From Actinomycetota bacterium (GTDB taxonomy: Bacteria; Actinomycetota; Thermoleophilia; RBG-16-64-13), in NCBI GenBank assembly GCA_016278725.1, contig JADQBG010000009.1:186001-250000 (forward strand): 64,000 nucleotides of DNA, read 5' to 3'. Each line of letters begins with the position of its first letter. Positions within the stretch are counted from its first letter, which is position 1. The notes beneath the pieces were generated by a model that was not told where the DNA came from, made no database searches, and saw nothing but the letters and a program-made list of their open reading frames with translations. Below are positions 20,510 through 29,226 of this stretch, one piece after another. The position numbers and the translations under genes were made by a program.

Positions 20510-21628
20510 CTACACGCCGTCCTGCTCGTGCCCGTCAGTCTCGCTGTCAGTGAGCAGGAGTTCCAGATATCGTGGGTTGAGGAAGAGCTTGTCTCGTCCC
20601 ACCTTCACCTCGTTAACGAATCCAGCGTCGCGCAGCTGCCTCAGGTAGGAGGATGCGGTCTGTCTTTTCGCGATGCCGGCATCCACGAGGTCGGAAATCC
20701 GGCAGTAGGGCTGGGTGAATAGGACTTCAACCAACTCTCGCGAGTACACTTTCGGGAGTTCTACTTGCAGGTCCCGAACGGTTGCCTCGATTAGATCGCG
20801 AATACCGATGATCTTTCGCGACGTCCACTCCGCTGTCTCCCTTACTCCCTCGAGTACGAAAAGCAGCCACGCCTCCCACGCGTGCTCGGCGGTGACGGCC
20901 AACAGGAGGCTGTAGTAGTCGGCGCGATGGTGCAGAGCATGCCGCGACAAGTAGAGCACAGGCAGTTCAAGCAGTCCCTGCTCGATGAGAAACAGGAGGT
21001 TGATGATCCGACCGGTCCTTCCGTTTCCATCCGCGAAAGGATGAATCGCCTCGAACTGGTAGTGCCCCACCGCCATGCGGACGAGAGGGTCTAGATCAGT
21101 GCGCTCATGCAGGAACCACTCCCAGTTGGCGAGCAGTTCTCGCAGTAGGGGCTCTCCTTCCGGAGGGGCGTAGATCACCTTTCCGGTACGATCGTTGACC
21201 AGCTTGACCCCAGGGACGCGACGGAGGCTGATGTCCTGGCGTAGGACGCGTCGACAAACCTCGATGGCCGTGTTCGTGTTCAGAGGCCGTTCTTCCAGCT
21301 CCTGGAATCCGCGCTGTAAGGCAGTGCGGTACCGATGAGCTTCCTTCGTTGCTGGATCTGCTTTCTCGTCGAGCGTTTGCGCATATCGAAAGAGACGATC
21401 ACGGGTCGTAACGATGTTCTCGATCTCGGAGCTGGCCTGCGCCTCCAAGAGCGGGATGGTGTTGATCAGAACGGCTACGTCGGGGATCGTCCGGCCGACC
21501 TGCTTCAGTTCTGCCAGAGCCGTCCGCGCCTCGATGCACAACTTAAGCACCGCCTTCGTTTCCAGTTCAACAGACGGTGGAAGGGCGGGGAGTAGGTTAT
21601 ACGGCTGGTTTGGGACTAAGGCGGTCAT
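20510..21628 (-). CDS. Fic family protein with C-terminal winged-helix-like segment
   Basis: Fic motif HPFADGNGRTGRIINLL; Fic_N-like N-terminus; C-terminal RISDLVDAGIAKRQTASSYLRQLRDAGFVNEVKVGRDKLFLN. Confidence 0.93.
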   Translation of the reverse strand: MTALVPNQPYNLLPALPPSVELETKAVLKLCIEARTALAELKQVGRTIPDVAVLINTIPLLEAQASSEIENIVTTRDRLFRYAQTLDEKADPATKEAHRYRTALQRGFQELEERPLNTNTAIEVCRRVLRQDISLRRVPGVKLVNDRTGKVIYAPPEGEPLLRELLANWEWFLHERTDLDPLVRMAVGHYQFEAIHPFADGNGRTGRIINLLFLIEQGLLELPVLYLSRHALHHRADYYSLLLAVTAEHAWEAWLLFVLEGVRETAEWTSRKIIGIRDLIEATVRDLQVELPKVYSRELVEVLFTQPYCRISDLVDAGIAKRQTASSYLRQLRDAGFVNEVKVGRDKLFLNPRYLELLLTDSETDGHEQDGV

Positions 21629-21650
21629 CTGTCGATGATTTCCCCTACTC

Positions 21651-21727
21651 TCGACATGTTTGGGCGACACGTACACGATGCGTACATGTTACCAGGATAT
21701 GTCGAAAAATACTGAATTCTTCGACAT
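21651..21727. promoter_or_regulatory. repeated TCGACAT/ATGTCGA elements in the fic-vapB intergenic region
   Basis: TCGACAT 21651-21657; ATGTCGAA 21699-21706 and TTCGACAT 21720-21727 form an inverted repeat. Confidence 0.6.
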
Positions 21728-21756
21728 GTATCCGGCACCTTCTTCCAGTGCCAATC

Positions 21757-21778
21757 GCCATCATGATGGTATGATGGC
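21757..21778. promoter_or_regulatory. inverted repeat overlapping the vapB start, candidate TA operator
   Basis: GCCATCAT-GATGGT-ATGATGGC, perfect 8-bp arms. Confidence 0.55.
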
Positions 21779-22064
21779 AGTAAGCACCATGATCAGACGG
21801 CAGATACAGCTCTCCGACGTTCAGGACCGGGCCCTGAAGCGGTTGGCCGACAGGCGGGGCGTGTCCCGTTCCGCCATCATCCGCGAGTCACTCGATGCCT
21901 TTCTCGGATCCCGTCCCCCTTCCGACCGTCGCGCGATTCGACGACGGGCACAGGGCGTGATCGGCACCTTCGAAGGCGGTTCCGGGGAGATCTCCGAGCG
22001 CCACGACGAGTACTTGGCGCGGATCGATCCTCACGGTGAGCGGGATACCGACCGCGATGGTTGA
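21771..22064 (+). CDS. vapB: RHH antitoxin, VapB-like
   Basis: MIRRQIQLSDVQDRALKRLADRRGVSRSAIIRESLDAFL; overlaps PIN toxin. Confidence 0.8.
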   Translation: MMAVSTMIRRQIQLSDVQDRALKRLADRRGVSRSAIIRESLDAFLGSRPPSDRRAIRRRAQGVIGTFEGGSGEISERHDEYLARIDPHGERDTDRDG

Positions 22065-22476
22065 CCTGCCGGGGGAGGTGTATGCAGACACCTCGGGTCT
22101 TTTCGCCGCTCTGGTTGCGTCCGACTCCCATCACGACACCGCCGGCCCGCTGCTGCACGCCATGCTGGAGGGCGACGTGTTGCTGGTGACGAGCAGCTAC
22201 GTCGTCCTCGAGACGGCGGCCTTGCTGCAGAGCCGACTAGGCCTCGAACCCGCCCGCCGGTTCCTGGCTGAGTTTGTGCCCGCACTGGACGTTGCCTGGG
22301 TCGATGAGGATCTGCACGGGCGAGGAGTGGCGGCCATGCGGGCCGCCAACCGCTCACGGGTCAGTCTCGTCGACTGGGTCGGGTTTGAACTCATGCGTGA
22401 ACTCGCCATCGGCACCGCGTTCGCCTTCGACCGGCATTTCCAGGATGAGGGATTCACGCTCTTGCCGGCGCCTTAG
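22036..22476 (+). CDS. vapC: PIN-domain toxin, VapC-like
   Basis: VYADTSGLFAALVASDSHHDTA...SRVSLVDWVGFELMRELAIGTAFAFDRHFQDEGF. Confidence 0.88.
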   Translation: MSGIPTAMVDLPGEVYADTSGLFAALVASDSHHDTAGPLLHAMLEGDVLLVTSSYVVLETAALLQSRLGLEPARRFLAEFVPALDVAWVDEDLHGRGVAAMRAANRSRVSLVDWVGFELMRELAIGTAFAFDRHFQDEGFTLLPAP

Positions 22477-23468
22477 GTGACCGCCAACGACGTCAGCGCC
22501 GTGCTCCGGCGGTCGCTGACGTCAACTCCCCAAGAAGGCAGTGCGCAGTCGTCGGAACCCGCTAAGCTGGCCTGCAGCTCATGTCTTTCCTTCCGGGCGG
22601 AGGTGGCAGCCGTGAGCGGTGCGGGGCCGGCCGCGGTTCTGGCCTCGACGGGCTCCGCCTGACCAAACAAGATCCCAGCGAGAGCCACCACGACGAGAAC
22701 CAAGAGGGCGATCAGCAAACCGGCCAAGCCCCCGACGAGCGCCCGATTCCATATGAGCCGGCCAACGACCCCGCCTGCGACGTTGGCAACCAGCAGAAGT
22801 GCAACAATGGGTAGCAAGGCGACCCAGGCTAATCCTTCACCGTTGCGCGCGGCTGACTCAATGACGTACGCCGATGCGCCTGCCGACACAACCGAGGACG
22901 GTATGAGTATGCCTGCCATGAAGAGGGCCAGCATCCCCAGCGCGAGTGATCTTCCTCCAGCTACTCGAGTCCGCAAGAAAAGAGCACCGAGGAAGCCTAG
23001 CCAACTCAGAACCCACAAGGCGAAGAGCGCTTTGATTAAGCCGACGTCGAACACGCGCTGCCAGGAGACCATTGCCCCCCCGAGCCCCGGCTCCTTCCCG
23101 GCCCATACCACCGCGCCGCTCAGAGCAACGACTGCGCAATTTGCCACAAGTCCAGCGCCGAGGGCCAAGGTAAGCTGAAGCGGAGCTGACCGACGACCCC
23201 CTCCAATCGCGAGCAAGAGAGCCAGCCCGGCGAAAGCAAAGAGAGGGGAGGCGAAGGTGGCCAGGGCAGCCCAATTGGGCACCCAGCGCTCTGCGACGAT
23301 GTCCGGGCCAGGAAGGGACGCGGCTATTGCTACGCCGGCGCCGGATGAGCTAAGGACGACTATGGAGCCCCCGACCCAGAGCAACAGCCGATCTCGCGAG
23401 ACGGTAGGTTCGCGCGCTTCGTCGGACCTCAAGATCGCGAATGTCCGCAAAAGGCGCGGGGCCCTCAC
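22473..23468 (-). CDS. multi-TM hypothetical membrane protein
   Basis: 331 aa with repeated hydrophobic stretches; start overlaps the mazF stop. Confidence 0.6.
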   Translation of the reverse strand: MRAPRLLRTFAILRSDEAREPTVSRDRLLLWVGGSIVVLSSSGAGVAIAASLPGPDIVAERWVPNWAALATFASPLFAFAGLALLLAIGGGRRSAPLQLTLALGAGLVANCAVVALSGAVVWAGKEPGLGGAMVSWQRVFDVGLIKALFALWVLSWLGFLGALFLRTRVAGGRSLALGMLALFMAGILIPSSVVSAGASAYVIESAARNGEGLAWVALLPIVALLLVANVAGGVVGRLIWNRALVGGLAGLLIALLVLVVVALAGILFGQAEPVEARTAAGPAPLTAATSARKERHELQASLAGSDDCALPSWGVDVSDRRSTALTSLAVT

Positions 23469-23812
23469 GATAACTCGAGCGAGTTCTTTAGGGCTTCGTC
23501 GATCTCTTGCATAGTCTCAGTTGAGCAGATGGCCACAGGGGTGCTCGACAGGCGCTCGAGCGCCACGACACGCAACTGAGCGCAATCCACCCACGAGGGT
23601 TTGGGGAGTTGGTCCGGTGGCAGGGCGACCATGAAGGGGTACTTCTTCTTGGGAGGCTGAGAGGTGATGGCCGCGACTATGGTGGTGGCTCCGTGGAGAT
23701 TGCCCACGTCATTCTGGACAATAACTGCAGGTCTGACCTTGTTCGGCTCGGCACCTACTGCGGGGTCAAAGTTGACCCAGTAAACCTCACCTCGGTGGGG
23801 ACGGTTTGCCAT
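23465..23812 (-). CDS. mazF: MazF/PemK-like toxin
   Basis: PHRGEVYWVNFDPAVGAEPNKVRPAVIVQNDVGN...TTIVAAITSQ...PSWVDCAQLRVVALERL. Confidence 0.93.
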   Translation of the reverse strand: MANRPHRGEVYWVNFDPAVGAEPNKVRPAVIVQNDVGNLHGATTIVAAITSQPPKKKYPFMVALPPDQLPKPSWVDCAQLRVVALERLSSTPVAICSTETMQEIDEALKNSLELS

Positions 23813-24048
23813 TACCAGTCAGGCAGGCTGTCTGTGGTGCCGGCAAGATCCTCTTCCGCCAGACTCTTGTGGGTCGAAGCCATCTCTTCGTAGCCCTCGC
23901 GCATCAGCTGGGCGAGCTCCTGGGACCGCAGGCACCTGATTGCCTCGAGCACGACCGCCGTCTTGGTGGTATTCCGGCGCGCCGCCCGCTCGTCTAAGAA
24001 CTCCTTGGCCCATTCGGGCAGCCGCACCTGCATCGCGGTACTCGGCAT
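23812..24048 (-). CDS. antitoxin partner of MazF
   Basis: MPSTAMQVRLPEWAKEFLDERAARRNTTKTAVVLEAIRCL; abuts toxin start. Confidence 0.8.
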   Translation of the reverse strand: MPSTAMQVRLPEWAKEFLDERAARRNTTKTAVVLEAIRCLRSQELAQLMREGYEEMASTHKSLAEEDLAGTTDSLPDW

Positions 24049-24169
24049 GGTCTCTCCCCTTCGCATGAGACTGTACATAACTATACTACTCGTTGTATTG
24101 AGCTATGTATAGGCCTCCGTATACCATATCCGTCCTAAGTCTGATCTCGATTAGCCCGGCCCGAAAGCC

Positions 24170-24433
24170 TTACTCGTAGTGGCTCCACATCCGGAGTACC
24201 TTCACGACCCGTTCCTCGTCCAGTAAGTGGTAGACCAGACGGTGCTGGATGTTGATGCGCCGAGTGTAGGCTCCTGTCAGATCGCCCACGAGCTTCTCGA
24301 ACGGGGGCGGGGTCCTATAGGGGTCTTGTTCGAGGAGATCGAGGAGAGCCTGCGCTTTCGGCTTGAGGCCCGCCGCGGCGAGCTTCCTGGCGTCTTTCTG
24401 GGCGGCTTTCGTGTAGACGAGGCGCCAGCTCAC
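24170..24433 (-). CDS. yoeB: YoeB/Txe family toxin
   Basis: WRLVYTKAAQKDARKLAAAGLKPKAQALLDLLEQDPYRTPPPFEKLVGDLTGAYTRRINIQHRLVYHLLDEERVVKVLRMWSHYE. Confidence 0.95.
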   Translation of the reverse strand: MSWRLVYTKAAQKDARKLAAAGLKPKAQALLDLLEQDPYRTPPPFEKLVGDLTGAYTRRINIQHRLVYHLLDEERVVKVLRMWSHYE

Positions 24434-24672
24434 CAATCGAGCTGGTCTTCGAGCTGTTCGACCGGCGTCTCCATGCCTTCCAGAATGGACTCCCGCATGC
24501 CGGGGATGGAGACCAAATGCAGGGTTTCCTGCACCGCGCGCCAATCGTCCTCGCCGACGAGGACCGCATTGCCCCGCTTGCCGGTTATCTGCACCGGCTC
24601 GTGGGACTCCGTCACATCGTCGATGAGCTTGTAGAGCTGCTTCCGCGCTTCGGTAACGCTGAGCGTGGTCAT
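24430..24672 (-). CDS. yefM: YefM/Phd antitoxin
   Basis: MTTLSVTEARKQLYKLIDDVTESHEPVQITGKRGNAVLVGEDDWRAVQETLHL. Confidence 0.95.
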   Translation of the reverse strand: MTTLSVTEARKQLYKLIDDVTESHEPVQITGKRGNAVLVGEDDWRAVQETLHLVSIPGMRESILEGMETPVEQLEDQLDW

Positions 24673-24693
24673 TCCCATACCTCCAATTCGTAC

Positions 24694-24711
24694 CGTACGG
24701 CAAAGCGTACG
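24694..24711. promoter_or_regulatory. paired CGTACG hexamers, candidate YefM-YoeB operator
   Basis: CGTACG at 24694-24699 and 24706-24711, 12 bp centre to centre, upstream of yefM. Confidence 0.6.
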
Positions 24712-24962
24712 CCAATGGCTTTCGTATGTCAAGGCGTCGTTAGTCTCCTCATGCTGAACGTAGCAGTGTTTCTCGTGGTGATGGAGCGTCGTGTGGCCCG
24801 TCGCCAGTGGCCACCTGTCAGCGAGACCCTAGAAGCTCGTCGACATTCGTTCGGTGCCGTGAGGTGGACATTAGCTCTCGTGCCGGACAGCATCCAGTCG
24901 AGGGGAGGGCGGGTGGGCTTTGGGCTTAGCCGCTAGCAGCTGATGCACCCCGAGGGGACAGC

Positions 24963-25742
24963 TCACCGCAGGCTCTGTTCGACCTCCTGAAGTGGTAGGG
25001 CGTTCTCGGGCGCCTTCGGGCCCTGCGGCTCCGACGACCACGACCAGGGGAGCGATGCCCGGCCCTCCAGCTGGACATTTAGGGTCATGCTCTCTATGGC
25101 CCCGTCCGTGGTCGCTCGCAAGTCAATCGTCCAGTCGTCGACTCGGTTGAATTCACGTTCTTGCCATTCACCGGGGATGGCCCGGGCGAGAAGGCCGGAG
25201 TCGAGTTTCGCCTTTATGGTCCAGATCTCGCCGTCATCTGCCGGGCCTAGATCACCCTGAGCTCTTCCTGCCCGAAGGCCGGTCAGAGGATCGAGGATCC
25301 AAAACCACGTGATGGAATCGATGAGATCCCCGAGTTCGCGCCGGCCCGCTTCGCTCTCCAGGAGTTCGCCCGGAACCGATACCCACTGACCTTCAAGTTC
25401 GTGACCCTGCTGGAGAACCTGGAGGTAGTACGTCTCGCCGTCGAAGAGAACAGGCCCGGGGTAGGGCTGATCTAGGGTCTCTATGTGGAGGAGAACGGGG
25501 AGCCCGCCTTCCCCGTAGGCCCGATAGTAGGGAGTTGATAGCCCCCCGAGGTCAGCCTTTCTTGGCTGGGACTCGACCCAGGCGATGGCGCGGTCGAGCA
25601 GCTCCTGGGCCGTCTCGGGAGGCGAGGGCGTGCCGGTCGTAGGAGAGGTGCTCGCAGCCGTCTCGCCGCCTGAGCTGCAGCCTGCGAGGACGACAAAGAT
25701 GAGGAGAGCAACCAAGATGAGGATTATCCTGCGAGTCAGCAC
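24963..25742 (-). CDS. lipoprotein, LppX/LprG-like in layout
   Basis: Signal peptide with lipobox LAGCSS; 260-aa secreted domain; GTG start. Confidence 0.65.
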   Translation of the reverse strand: MLTRRIILILVALLIFVVLAGCSSGGETAASTSPTTGTPSPPETAQELLDRAIAWVESQPRKADLGGLSTPYYRAYGEGGLPVLLHIETLDQPYPGPVLFDGETYYLQVLQQGHELEGQWVSVPGELLESEAGRRELGDLIDSITWFWILDPLTGLRAGRAQGDLGPADDGEIWTIKAKLDSGLLARAIPGEWQEREFNRVDDWTIDLRATTDGAIESMTLNVQLEGRASLPWSWSSEPQGPKAPENALPLQEVEQSLR

Positions 25743-25882
25743 GCGGTCTCCCGGGCCGGAAGGTTTCTCATCGTACTGTAGCAGCCTGCTTGAGCACACG
25801 AAGCGCAGTGGATTTCTTCGCTCGCGACTATCGCGCGGCGTCCGAAAACGATCAAGATGATGACGATGAACAGCACGAGCTG

Positions 25883-26713
25883 CTAAGCATCAGTGGCCGC
25901 GAGAGCGATGTTCATCATCTTCAGGAGCGTCTGCATGACTGACCAGGCGTACTGACGGAATTGGTCTCCGTCGAGTCCCAGGTACGCCGTGCCGGGCCGT
26001 TGATGCAGCAGTGAGTCGATACCTGAGGAGTCCGGTGTCCGATACGCGGCTTCGAGATCCTGGAATGCCCTCCTGAACCAAGAGCGTCTCGCCGCGGCCA
26101 TGGACTTGAACTCCTCCCCGATCCACTCGTGCCAAGTGCGGAACCCGTCCATCACGTAGAAGATGTAGTAGAGGTCCTTCTCCTTCTTGGATGAGTCGGT
26201 GCGCCTCATCCGTGAAAGGGCTTTCTGCAAGATGAAGGCTGCTGGCGTCGGCACCCGTACCCGCCCTTCGATCTCGCCGGCGGTCAGAGCATCGAGCCGC
26301 AAGGACCAGGTGTGCTCGAGCAGCAGGTCAACGTAGCGAAGCTCTTGGGCGGTCAGCCCGTCTTGCACCTTACGGACGCCGATGTCGGCGCCTCGGGCGG
26401 TCGTAATGAACTCAATCTCAACCTCGTCACCGGCGTGCGTTGCCAAGTAGACGGTCACTGGCGGATGCCCCAACGAGCGAAACTCGCAGGTGAAGTTCGC
26501 GTCGTCCAGAAGTTGGTCGATCGTCTTGTCACGCTCAGGGATCTCTCGCGGCACGGCGAGGTCGAGGTCCCGCGTCTTGAGCGCAACGGCCTCCTCCGAG
26601 GGCGGCAGGTGCGCAGCATAGAGGTACGGCACCCAGCCGCCGGCGATGACTATGTCGTCTAAGTAGGGTCGGAGGGTCTCCAGAGCAATGAGCAGTGTTG
26701 CATCGAGAGCCAT
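25883..26713 (-). CDS. nucleotidyltransferase, AbiEii-like toxin
   Basis: IVIAGGWVPYLY...LKTRDLDLAVPREI and VEIEFITTARGADIG; follows an AbiEi-like gene. Confidence 0.75.
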   Translation of the reverse strand: MALDATLLIALETLRPYLDDIVIAGGWVPYLYAAHLPPSEEAVALKTRDLDLAVPREIPERDKTIDQLLDDANFTCEFRSLGHPPVTVYLATHAGDEVEIEFITTARGADIGVRKVQDGLTAQELRYVDLLLEHTWSLRLDALTAGEIEGRVRVPTPAAFILQKALSRMRRTDSSKKEKDLYYIFYVMDGFRTWHEWIGEEFKSMAAARRSWFRRAFQDLEAAYRTPDSSGIDSLLHQRPGTAYLGLDGDQFRQYAWSVMQTLLKMMNIALAATDA

Positions 26714-27778
26714 CTACTCGCGCTCAGCTGCCTCGAGCTTTGGCATCAAGCGGCGCTCGAGGATGTGCTCCGCTTGTTCCCGACCCCGCAAGGGATAGTC
26801 ATAGAGGTCGAGGTAGAGCTGCACGTCCGAAACGACCGGAAGACCAGCCGCCTCCCGCCTGTCGAAGAACGCGGAGACGCGGTAGTAGGGCACGCTCAAG
26901 CGAAGGTTGGCACCCCGCTCAACCTCGCGGGCCTCGAGTTGGCTTGCCAGCATCACTGCTGCCTCCGTGTTCTTCACGTAGACGTCGACGACGTCGAAGT
27001 CGGCGTAGGGCGCGACCAGACTGGCTCCGGCCTGCAGGGTGAGGGCATACTCCTCCCCGAGCGAGGCTTCGCGCATTGCGTCGATAATCGCCCGCGCATG
27101 GGCCACCGGCACGAAGTAAGCTCTTCTCTCGATCCAGTGCTTGCGGTAGGCACTCACCCAGTCCTGCAAGAGCTCCCGTGTGTTCTGCAGTGCGAGGCCT
27201 TCCTCGCACCGGGCGACGTAGCGGCGCTCCTCAAGTTCCTGCACTACCTTGGACACGTAGCCGGGGCTCAGGCCTACTTGCTCGGCGATGGCGCGCACAC
27301 CTCGTCCCGGCCCCGAAGCAATTAGGGCGCGAAGCACGAGCGAAGCTTTGTCCGAGAACGGACTTCGCGCGCGTCGGCGCTCTGAGAAAGGATTCGGGAA
27401 GCCGCGGCGATCAATGTGAACGGCATCGGAGACTATCCAGGCGTTACCGGCGAAATCGAAGAAGGGCACCCCGCTCTCGCGCAGAAGCTCCTGCCGAGCC
27501 GGGCTGAGGAATGGGGAAGCGAGGATCCAGATGCGGCTGCGATCCTCGTCTTGGCGCCGGAGGATAAGCTCCGCAGCCTCTTTCAGTCTCGCCTCGCTGC
27601 CTAACTTCTTGAACTCGACAAGGAGGTTGAGATTCTCATTGCCAAGGCTCACCCACGCCTCGCAGTCAGGCCGCCCTGCTCCAGCCGCCTCGCATTGGCG
27701 GACGTCGACGGCGCTACGAGGAAATAGCTGCTCTAGGGCCGCTTGGAGGCGCTCTCTGTCAGGCCGGCCTTCTTCCAC
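26714..27778 (-). CDS. AbiEi-like antitoxin/regulator with nuclease-fold-like N-terminal segment
   Basis: LLVEFKKLGSEARLKEAAELILRR, FFDFAGNAWI, wHTH VRAIAEQVGLSPGYVSKVVQELEERRYVAR; immediately upstream of the NTase. Confidence 0.7.
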   Translation of the reverse strand: MEEGRPDRERLQAALEQLFPRSAVDVRQCEAAGAGRPDCEAWVSLGNENLNLLVEFKKLGSEARLKEAAELILRRQDEDRSRIWILASPFLSPARQELLRESGVPFFDFAGNAWIVSDAVHIDRRGFPNPFSERRRARSPFSDKASLVLRALIASGPGRGVRAIAEQVGLSPGYVSKVVQELEERRYVARCEEGLALQNTRELLQDWVSAYRKHWIERRAYFVPVAHARAIIDAMREASLGEEYALTLQAGASLVAPYADFDVVDVYVKNTEAAVMLASQLEAREVERGANLRLSVPYYRVSAFFDRREAAGLPVVSDVQLYLDLYDYPLRGREQAEHILERRLMPKLEAAERE

Positions 27779-27797
27779 TGTTTCCTCTAGACGCTAC

Positions 27798-27833
27798 GTT
27801 TCCCAACTGGGAAACATCTTACATCTGGGAAAC
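27798..27833. promoter_or_regulatory. operator-like repeats upstream of the AbiE-like operon
   Basis: GTTTCCCA-AC-TGGGAAAC inverted repeat (27798-27815) plus a third TGGGAAAC half-site (27826-27833). Confidence 0.6.
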
Positions 27834-28458
27834 ACAAAAAGCCACAGAGAACTTTCGGCCAGCGTAGGCTCGCGCGGACTGGGCGCGTTGGCGCCCGACG
27901 CGGCTGCATTCCTCCCCAGCTGCCTGCACCCCCCAGAGCTCGTCAATGGCATCACCCGGCAGCTGCTTTGGCTCAGGCGGTGTGTGCGAATAGGACGGTT
28001 TTGTGGCGCCTCTATTTTCCCTATCTGCTCGGTGGCGTCGGTCAGGGAGAGGTTGAAGAGGAGGGCAGATCCGGGGCCTTCGGAGCGCAAGCTGATACTG
28101 GGGCTCTGACCGAGGTGGAACGCCCAGATCCTCGGTGATGTCACGCTCGCAGGAAGAGGATACAGATCCTTACCAGTCACCGCGGCGGGCCTTCGGGTTC
28201 GCCGCCTTCTTTCGTCATTCTGTATATCGAAAGCAGCGCCGTGCTTTCGCTGCTCCCATTCCTCCTAAAGCCCGACGTCGTCTGCCGTATGACGGAATAG
28301 ACTCCGGCCCACTTTCCCCCTTCATAGCCTAGGATCAGGAGCCGGAGCCCAAAAGTATTCGCTGGGTTAAGAGGGAGTTACCCTGAAAGTACCAGCGGGT
28401 GAAGCGCGACTCCCTTCGAGTGGCGGGAAGGAGGTCGGCTCAACGGGTGCGGCGTTTC

Positions 28459-28713
28459 CTAGGCTCCCAGAAACCCTCGGGGTGCCCGGAAAGACCGGTC
28501 AAAGGCCTGGCGACAGGCGGTGTCGGTTGCCGCCGCGCCGGTACACGTTTGAGCGGTGATGGCGTCCGCACGGCTGAGGAAACCGCGGGGAGTCGAGAAG
28601 GTCTCCGGCATCAGCTGCTCTACTTTCTCATCAGTGATCAGGCGGAGTTCCACTCGGACTGGAAGTCGGGTCGCACCGTCGATACCGCGCAGTTGGAATG
28701 CTTGCTCTGCCAT
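28459..28713 (-). CDS. small orphan protein, 84 aa, with duplicated PRGFL motif
   Basis: Shine-Dalgarno AAAGGAG before ATG; MAEQAFQLRGIDGATRLPVRVELRLITDEKVEQLMPETFSTPRGFLSRADAITAQTCTGAAATDTACRQAFDRSFRAPRGFLGA. Confidence 0.55.
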   Translation of the reverse strand: MAEQAFQLRGIDGATRLPVRVELRLITDEKVEQLMPETFSTPRGFLSRADAITAQTCTGAAATDTACRQAFDRSFRAPRGFLGA

Positions 28714-29067
28714 GTTCGTCTCCTTTAACGTTACCTCGGCGCCGAGGAACACCCGGCGCCTACATCGGTTCCATCATCGCGAGCCTTCCTTCAGTCCTAG
28801 TGAAGCGTGTATCAAGATTGTGTAAGTACCGGTGCTGATAATAGATGGCTTAGAAAACGCGCTTTGTTTGGCTGGTTCGCGCGCACCTGCACGGTGCCCA
28901 AAACCGGTAGCCGACCCTTACAGATGCTTCACACTGGCAAGGTAGTCTCATGGTGTCGTGAGAACACGGCGAGGTAACCCACCTCGGGTGGAGAGCGAAG
29001 AACGACTGTCTATCCTCAACTCCCTGGCTGAGATGAAACCAACCCCGCACCTGCACCCGGAGGTCTC

Positions 29068-29215
29068 CCTTGCCCACCATCGAGCTCGTCCCCTTGGAGC
29101 ACCTCGATCCCGCCCCTATAACCCCCGCAAGATCTCAGAGCAGCAGCTGGACACCCTCGCGCGTTCCATGCGGGAGTTCGGCGTCGTCGATCCGGTCATC
29201 GCAGACGATGGTTGT
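29068..29215 (+). pseudogene. ParB/Srx-domain protein remnant, frameshifted and truncated
   Basis: LPTIELVPLEHLDPA (frame A) then PYNPRKISEQQLDTLARSMREFGVVDPVIADDG (frame B); shift at a C-run near 29112-29117. Confidence 0.7.
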
Positions 29216-29226
29216 GCCTCAAACGG

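Noticed and set aside
27794-28180. 128-aa minus-strand ORF upstream of the AbiE-like operon
   Set aside because: Composition looks random and it overlaps the operator repeats; no recognisable motif
28459-28713. Nif11/nitrile-hydratase-leader type RiPP precursor
   Set aside because: Leader lacks the expected family motifs and no maturase cluster is adjacent; kept only as an orphan peptide finding
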